Part shown: positions 53,580 to 60,000 of the stretch, piece by piece | How positions within the stretch are numbered: position 1 is the stretch's first letter | Layout of the letters: each line of letters begins with the position of its first letter | Source: Lineus longissimus | Taxonomy: Eukaryota > Nemertea > Pilidiophora > Heteronemertea > Lineidae | Direction: 5' to 3' | NCBI RefSeq assembly: GCF_910592395.1 | Contig: NC_088320.1 | Coordinates: 15,066,501 to 15,126,500, forward strand | DNA: 60,000 bases | The notes under the pieces: generated by a model | What the model was told of the DNA's origin: nothing | The model's database searches: none | What the model saw: only the letters and a program-made list of their open reading frames with translations | Made by a program: the position numbers and the translations under genes

Positions 53580-54468
53580 TTATTACTGCTATTATTACGA
53601 AAAAACACAGATATATTACAATCTTATCTCTAAACTTAAAAAAACTTAAAATACTGAAAATTTAAAATCGAAATTCTTGAAAATTAAAAATCGAAATTCA
53701 TGAAAATCTAAAAAATTCTTGAAAATCTAAAATTACTTTTTTTCCTTTTGAGTGAAATTTCAAAAAATAATGATTAAAAGAAATCATAAAATTAAAATAT
53801 TTTTTCTGTTTTATTTTTATTTTTTTGTGATGAAATAAATCACAAGGGATTATAAATTTTGATTTTACGCAATGAATAATAATAAGTATCTGAAATTAAG
53901 ATATTTAAAGTTTATAGTTTCTTTATTTCTGGAATGAAAAATAAAGTTAAAAAATTTAAATTTTAAAAATTTTTAAAATCTTAAAATCCCGAAAAATAAA
54001 ATAAAAATTAAATCTTAAAAATTAAAAAAATTAAAATTCCGAAAAACAAAAAATAAAATAAAAATCTTAAAAAATAAAAAATAAAAATCCTGATAAATAA
54101 AACAAAAAAAAATCTTAAAAATTAAAAAATTAATATTCCAAAAAATAAAATAAAATTAAAATCTTAAAAATTAAAAAATTAAAATCCCAAAAATTTCAAT
54201 CAAATTAAAATCTTAAAAATTAAAAGATTAAAATCCCAAAAAAAAGAATAAAATTAAAATCTTAAAAATTAAAAAAAAAATCCCGAAAAATTTAATAAAA
54301 TCAAAATTTAAAAAATATTACACAATAAAAATACCAAAAAATAAAATTAAATTAAAATGTTAAAAATTAAAAAATTAAAATCCCAAAAATAAAATAAAAT
54401 GCAAAATCTGAAAAAATTAAAAAAATTAAAATCCTGAATATTAAAAAACTTAAAATTTATTTTAATAA

Positions 54469-55211
54469 ATGCGTAAAAAAATAGTTAAGATTGAGTCCAA
54501 GTGGTTAGCTGGTCAAAATGGTAATGATCTTACAATTCAGTTGGATGAAAATTGTCTAAAGTTGGTGGTATGAATATTATCTTCTCCGGACTTCCCTGTA
54601 CTTTTTACAACATTTCTAGAAAACTAGGAAACGACGCCTTCATAATCAAAAAGGGTAAAGGCAGCCACTATGTTATACTTCCAGATGGACTATACACAAT
54701 AAAATCTTTCATTGAGGGTTTCAGAAATCAAATGGAAATAGATGGCCATAAGAAAATTGCGTTGCATTTTAAACTCCAGGAAACAACCGGCAAACTTGGA
54801 ATCAGTTGTAGAAAAAATAAACTGCAGTATTGTCTTATCATTACAGAGAAAGTGAAAGATCTTTTGGGGTTTATTGTTCAAAAGGGGGAATTTATTGAGT
54901 TGTTAGGAAAACCCGATGAGTACATATGGGGTGACAGGCCAATTAATTTTAGACCGTTCGAATACTTTCACATTTACCGCGATATAATCGATAAAAATGA
55001 CATCATTTACAATTCAAGTAAGTCCGATTTGCTAGCAAGAATTCCATTGAAAGAGTGTGATTTCGGCGATACACTTCAACATTATTTGACTGGGTTGAGA
55101 AACAGACCATGTGAAGAAAAATTTAACAAATTTAGAATCTGGATAACTGACGACACAACCGTCCTGTGGGCTTTAATGGGAAAGATGTACAACTAGAACT
55201 TCTCTTCTTAA
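54469..55211 (+). pseudogene. Penton-like minor capsid, decayed (unit 3)
   Basis: ATG 54469; same breaks as units 1 and 2. Main frame to 55196. Confidence 0.8.
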
Positions 55212-55409
55212 ATGAGTAGAATATGGGGTGATTCGAAACGTCCAAAAAACTGGAAGAAAATCCTAGAAGAAGTTCAACGTGAGCTCGAGATAGATTCTGA
55301 CGATAAATCTCAGACTCCTACCACTGCTCCGAAGCAAACACCCCCGTCAGTAAAAATAAATACTAGGATATCTACCCCTAACCGAGATTCTAGTATTTCA
55401 CATCTTTAA
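55212..55409 (+). CDS. Small Polinton protein, 65 aa (unit 3)
   Basis: Identical in translation to the other two copies. Confidence 0.6.
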   Translation: MSRIWGDSKRPKNWKKILEEVQRELEIDSDDKSQTPTTAPKQTPPSVKINTRISTPNRDSSISHL

Positions 55410-55424
55410 AATTATCTTAAATAA

Positions 55425-55947
55425 ATGAGTGAGAGTAATGAAAATATGATTTATCCTAATTTGCCGGAATACGTAAAATATGTAGATAAACCACAAAAAT
55501 TTAGACTCCAACAGATTTTTGAAGTCAAGAGATATTTGGAGGAGGAGATTGAGTTCAGGAGAAAGATATTCTCAAAGTACAAAAAAGCATTCAACGCAAT
55601 TACTGGCATTAGCCACTTCTTTAATTAAACCAGCGTAGCAGCTGGATCAGTTGGTGTGTCCGCATTAGCAGGTGTAATAACCACACCAATAGGTTTGGCG
55701 TTAGGGGGAGTGACAATTGGAAGTGCCATGTCAGTAAAGCCATTAGTGATTCCCACATCACAACCGAGGAATTCTCATTAATCATAAAAGAAAAGGAGAA
55801 ATATATTTCTATGAAAATGACATCTGAAAAAAACAAAGAGATGCCCCTACAGAGACCATTGATGTGGAAACCTTAAAACAATCTTATTTAGAGCAGGGGA
55901 AAAAAATTTCCAAAGCGGAAATGTTGGAAAAAATCAAGTCACAGTAA
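55425..55947 (+). pseudogene. 219-aa membrane protein, nonsense plus internal deletion (unit 3)
   Basis: Same TAA after HFFN. Downstream codons for AAGSVGVSALAGVITTPIGL and KEKEKYISMK are still recognisable to 55947, with about 60 codons missing between about 55728 and 55735. Confidence 0.8.
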
Positions 55948-56029
55948 ATTATGTTTACAATTATTATTCACCAGTAATCCCTTCAGTAATTCCTTCTGTA
56001 CCCCCCTCCCCCCTATTTCGCTTAAATAA

Positions 56030-57397
56030 ATGATGTACTCTCCACTGGCAGAGGGGCGGCAGCCCGACAGAAAGACTATTGATTATGACTTTTTTGATTT
56101 TGCTGTTTATGTTAGTGATGACGCCGTTTTCAAAATAAAAGAAAGTAATATAACTCCGGGATTTTTACGTATGAAAAATAGATCAGATTGTTTACGATTG
56201 GAAAAAAACCCACTGTCGTTTTACCAGAATCAATTTAACATGGCAGTGTGGTTTGCAACAACCGGCTGTGGGGTTTCGATCAACCATCACTTGAACCACA
56301 AAATTCCAATGATTAGATCGTTTGATAGATTCCACACATAATATTACCAGATTTGTAAAATTATGAAAAACTCCAGGAGAAATACATTTTAACAAAACAA
56401 ATAATGGTATTAACCGGGGAAAGCTAGGAGAGTTGCTGAGCAAGTTTGGTTTAAAAGACGAGTATGATTTTTCGGTTTTTGATGGATGGACTTCCTGGAG
56501 TGCTCCAGACTATAATCCCAACATCACAGATCCTGGTTACTACATAAATGACTCAAAAATATTTTTTTTCCTGATGCAGGTTCACGAAAATAAAATGGCT
56601 CCAATGTTTACTGCAGATTGGGATACTGGAATGGCTACCTTCAAATATCCATATACTTTCATCAAGTGGCATGTTAATCAACATAAAAATGTTTTTGATG
56701 TTATCAAACAGAACCACTGTCAAACGTATCAACAATTCATGATGTTTAAGTCATCGGGTTTCTCAAACCCCGGTATAGAGAGACTGAACGATTCTGTCCG
56801 AACATATGTTTACTGCATACTAGGGGCCCAAGCACTCACCAGAACTCCGAGCAACAGCAACTGAATTTGATGCCCAGAAAGAATTTACCAAACTTTTAAA
56901 AGACTCAATCAACAAATACGCCGACATTCCTACCTCAATTCAAAGGTATCAAAAATCAATTGCCGAAACCCACACCAGATTGGATTATGTCATCGCCCCG
57001 GGTTTATACATCATTGGGTCCAACATGGTCTTAAAAATAGGAAACATAATGATAATAATATTTACATAACAATAATATTTTGATAGCACCTCCAAAAATG
57101 AGTATTGGGAAAAATGATATCAACCACAAAAAGAATACTGCACCTCCTTTAATGAAAGGCCCACCCGTTAAGACTTACAAATTGAAAGCGCACGTAGTGT
57201 TGCGAAGCGCGGCAAATAAAAAGGTCCCTGAGGAACAATCAGCACCACTTACGCGGGAAAAAACATTAAGTGGGGAAATAAAAAAAGATGGTTTTGTAGA
57301 TGATTCCAGCTGGAGCGCCACCGATCATGAAAACATTAAATTTGTTTTAGCCGCTGCAGCCGATGGAGTTGTCAGTTTAATTTGGTATTTTAACTAA
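56030..57397 (+). pseudogene. 489-aa protein homologue, decayed
   Basis: Homologous along its length to 4984-6453 (NPLSFYQNQFN, TTGCGVS, DYNPNITDPGYYIND). Stops and frameshifts occur near 56340, 56390, 56850 and 57060. The tail (57080-57397) ends in a hydrophobic segment as in the intact copy. ATG preceded by TAA. Confidence 0.85.
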
Positions 57398-57402
57398 TCT
57401 AT

Positions 57403-57592
57403 ATGGCTGATGGCAGATGAGAATATATCCCAATGGATGATATTAGTGGTCCTAAAACTTTTCCATTTGAAGAATTCAAAAAAAATTGTCAAAAAAAATG
57501 TCATCATCCTATTGATGATTGTTGTTCGTTCAATAATCTATGGTTTAATCGAAGGAGTAAAAACGTTTAGGGGGAAGAACAAATCTTACTAA
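57403..57592 (+). pseudogene. 547-aa protein homologue, internally deleted
   Basis: Retains a few N-terminal codons and the C-terminal IIYGLIEGVK hydrophobic tail of 6464-8107. The coiled coil and Pro-Gly repeat are gone. Confidence 0.7.
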
Positions 57593-57597
57593 ATAAA

Positions 57598-58848
57598 TGG
57601 CTACTGGAAAAGTGTTAAACCCCCAAAGAAGCAATCGAGTTCCACTAGGTTTGAAAGCTGAACGTCACCATCACGTTATCACTCACAATCGTCGGCACCA
57701 CCAAAGGAAACTCTATATGTGAGGATTCCAAAGTTAAATACTAATTCTTTCTTTGTACCTGGTAGTGTTTATCTGTCGGCGGATGTTGTTATCTCGGGAA
57801 ACAGCAAAAGTTCTGTAGTAAATAATTTGGGGATAAATCTTATTTCAAAACTGACTGTTAAGTGGGGGACCGAAAACCTTCTTGAAATCGATAACTATAA
57901 TTTGTATGCCACCAACAAAGACTTCTGGTTGTCCAATGAGGAGAGAGAAAATAGAGTTTTTCAGGGAATCCAAAGCAGTAACCTCAGACAGCTTAGATCC
58001 AGGGACTCTTTGGTTGACATCACCGGGGAAACCAGCAACGAGAAGACTTTGAAAGACGTTTTTGACAATAAGTACACAATCCCAATTGACTTTGTCTTGC
58101 TCTCAACTCACGTTCTGTTTTACAAATTTCCCATTCAGGAAGACGTTATATTTAGCATGACCTTGGCACCAAAAGAGGATGTAATTTTCACAACCACAAC
58201 TGCGAATATGAATTATCAATTGAAAAATATATGTTTGGAATATGAGACTGTTACAGATGGAAGAGTTGCGGGGCAATTACAAACTTATTATAATTCTGGA
58301 TTTTCGGTATTTTACGATTGGATCGATCATTTTAAGATAATAAACGTGGTAACAAATGAAACAATAATTTATGAAAATATCAATTTTCCAAAAAGATCCA
58401 TCAAAGGAATTTTGTTACTATTTTTAACCTCACATAACGACGGCGAAAGAGACAGTGAAAAATTCGAAAATCCGGGAATTTCAAATTTGAAAGTTATGAT
58501 CGAGGGAATGGCTAATAAAATATACCCCGAAGGAATGATTGTAAGATCAATGGGAAGAAGCAAAAAAAAAATTTCATGTCCGAAAATATTAAGAAAACAC
58601 ACGACTGTAATTTAACTCTTGAAAAGTATTACGGTGATGAGAACTATTTTGGGTTGTGGCTTGATCTGAGAACCACTGAGGACAATAATCTACATGGAAG
58701 TGGAATAGCTTTGCAAAACACAACAGATGGAATTCAGTTGGCTATCACAAAAGATGGGACTAAAGGCCCGTACAAAATGCACATATTTATTGTTTCAGAC
58801 GCACAGTTAAATGTTCAAAATTCTCAGATCGTGAGCGTAATGAATTAG
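57598..58848 (+). pseudogene. Major capsid protein, decayed
   Basis: Homologue of 21548-22802 with the same landmarks. Frameshifts near 57690 and about 58560-58580. The ATG at 57598 follows TAA; the fourth codon is Gly here, unlike the TGA in the 20-kb element. Confidence 0.85.
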
Positions 58849-58880
58849 GTGAAATATTACCTTAATTTTGTGGTTTATAA

Positions 58881-59117
58881 ATGGAGACAATTGACAAGAA
58901 AGATATTGTGAACACGCTTTACAGAAGTTTGGTTTTATCGGGAATTACGGTAGGTTACAGCATTGTGATGAGAAGATTTTTAAAAATGAAAATTGGAGAC
59001 CCCAGCCAGGGTGATATCAATGAGTTTCTGAAACTTGGTCTGGTAGTAACTCTTGGTAATTTATCTGCAGAATATCTATACGATAATGGTCTCATAGCTC
59101 GGAACCCAATGAAATAA
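58881..59117 (+). CDS. Conserved small Polinton protein (78 aa)
   Basis: Intact orthologue of 21233-21469, same length, adjacent to the major capsid gene. ATG preceded by TAA. Confidence 0.75.
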   Translation: METIDKKDIVNTLYRSLVLSGITVGYSIVMRRFLKMKIGDPSQGDINEFLKLGLVVTLGNLSAEYLYDNGLIARNPMK

Positions 59118-59130
59118 ATCCCTTTGATAA

Positions 59131-59756
59131 ATGACATTATCTACTACTAGCTCTTCATTGTTTATTTACGAACCTTTTAATGCCATTATTTCTGGCTGCA
59201 CAAATTGTGGAAAAACTCACTTCGTCTTAGATTTGTTGGGGACTTACTACAAAGCAAATTTTGAAAACATCATTCTGTTTTGTTTAATCTTTGAACACAA
59301 TGAAACATACAACCGAGAGTGGATTTTCAAAGATAAAAATCTCATCATTATTGATCCCAATATTGTTAAGAATAATCTGAATTAATCATTACTTGCTGCC
59401 ATGGAAGTTTACAAAGGTCCAAACACACTTTTCATTATTGATGACTGCGCCAATTTGCATGACAGTAAGAGAAAATCAAGCGAGCTTTGTAACTTGGCAT
59501 TCTCGTGAAGGCATTATGGAATAACTACATGGGTTGTGGTTCAAAAATACAACTCTATTGTGAAGGATTTTAGGGAAAACATTCGTATGTTGATACTGTT
59601 TTTTAACAAAGACGAAGAGTCAATAAAGGTAGCATTACAGGAAAACGATATAATTCCCAAAAGTGAAAGGGATGAATTTTAGATCTCTTAAGAAAAAATA
59701 GGTCATCAAAACTGATTTTACGTTTGGAATTTCCAAGAGAATTTTTAGTTCTTAAA
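59131..59756 (+). pseudogene. ATP: Packaging ATPase, decayed
   Basis: Walker A GCTNCGKT is intact. Stops at 59383-59385 (TAA), 59506-59508 (TGA in place of Gly of FSGRH) and near 59680. Walker B FIIDD is still readable near 59430. Confidence 0.88.
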
Positions 59757-59894
59757 TGAGCAGAGAAATATATTCCAGTGAAGATTTGATAGGTGTCCTC
59801 AATACCTGCTTCGCGCGGAGCGCCACTTAGTGTGCAGCATTCTTCGATGTCAACTAGCAGTCAGACTAGCAGATAGACTAACTATCAACTAAAG
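59757..59894 (+). other. Short remnant after ATPase
   Basis: Begins TAAATG and reads a few codons (SREIYSSEDLIGVL) before a stop; not identified. Confidence 0.3.
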
Positions 59895-60000
59895 ATGAAT
59901 AAAAATCATAACCCAGTCACCCCCAGCCAAAACTCAGTCACCCCTAGTCAAGTCTTGTCTGAACAAGGTACATGCGCAAAGGGGGATATAGAGGTTTTAG
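59895..60000 (+). CDS. Gln/Asn-rich protein homologue, partial at window edge
   Basis: Start of a homologue of 9313-10155 (NPVTPSQNSVTPSQ, then AKGDIEVL). Lacks the hairpin-derived peptide present in the first element. Runs off the window. Confidence 0.6.
   Translation, partial: MNKNHNPVTPSQNSVTPSQVLSEQGTCAKGDIEVL

Larger units (their letters stand above)
53138..55665. repeat. Tandem unit 3 of the second Polinton
   Basis: Starts with a longer C run. At its right end the sequence continues past GCATTAGCA into ordinary Polinton sequence, so this is the parental right border. Confidence 0.9.
48334..60000. mobile_element. Second Polinton, diverged, dead and partly triplicated (runs off window)
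   Basis: Homologues of PolB, penton, 83-aa, 219-aa, 489-aa, 547-aa, major capsid, 78-aa, ATPase and Gln-rich genes, nearly all on the + strand and in an order different from the 20-kb element. No terminal repeat is seen. Most genes carry stops or frameshifts. Confidence 0.88.

Overview
This is a window of an invertebrate animal nuclear genome, probably a marine bilaterian. The grounds are three intronless rhodopsin-class peptide-receptor genes, a spliced Kunitz-domain gene, a decayed C2H2 zinc-finger array, non-LTR retrotransposon fragments, and two Polinton/Maverick elements, which are large virus-like DNA transposons. I cannot name the species from sequence alone.

Layout. (1) 1-4060: GPCR unit A, inverted, with an intact 344-aa receptor at 1130-2164 (-). 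(2) 4060-4440: remnant of a third Polinton lineage. (3) 4758-24785: a complete-ended Polinton of 20,028 bp, with ~210-bp terminal inverted repeats and a perfect 6-bp target duplication (TACCAG). Two paralogous empty sites lie at 32919-32924 and 42400-42405. It carries about 16 genes: protein-primed DNA polymerase B, DDE integrase with chromodomain, packaging ATPase, double-jelly-roll major capsid, penton-like minor capsid, a second capsid-like protein, an HNH endonuclease, and several conserved or unknown virion and membrane proteins. (4) 24792-33240: right flank, a LINE scrap, GPCR unit B (28639-29673) and a LINE with reverse-transcriptase motifs. (5) 34151-35672: a small TA-flanked DNA transposon holding a ~170-bp GTC/GAC repeat that encodes poly-Asp. 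(6) 35800-41150: GPCR unit C (37872-38906). (7) 41304-43179 (-): a three-exon secreted Kunitz gene with TATA box and polyA signal. (8) 44590-45840: zinc-finger pseudogene. (9) 46164-47130: LINE RT fragment. (10) 48334-60000: a second, diverged and dead Polinton, part of which was tandemly triplicated after it had been inactivated.

How the genes work together. The Polinton genes form a virus-like replication and packaging set. PolB copies linear DNA from the termini, integrase inserts it, the ATPase is expected to package it, and the capsid and membrane proteins would build a particle. In the 20-kb copy several key genes carry a single break (major capsid, second capsid-like gene, HNH, PolB), so it looks young but already defective. 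No adenovirus-type protease was seen.

Most interesting signals. (a) The 20-kb Polinton is peppered with a family of tiny double-hairpin repeats (30-bp unit, two 4-bp-stem/3-nt-loop hairpins, compensatory stem changes) sitting in frame inside or at the ends of about ten of its proteins, and not seen elsewhere in the window. (b) Most Polinton start codons are immediately preceded by TAA (TAAATG). That resembles the late-promoter initiator of poxviruses, or stop-start coupling.
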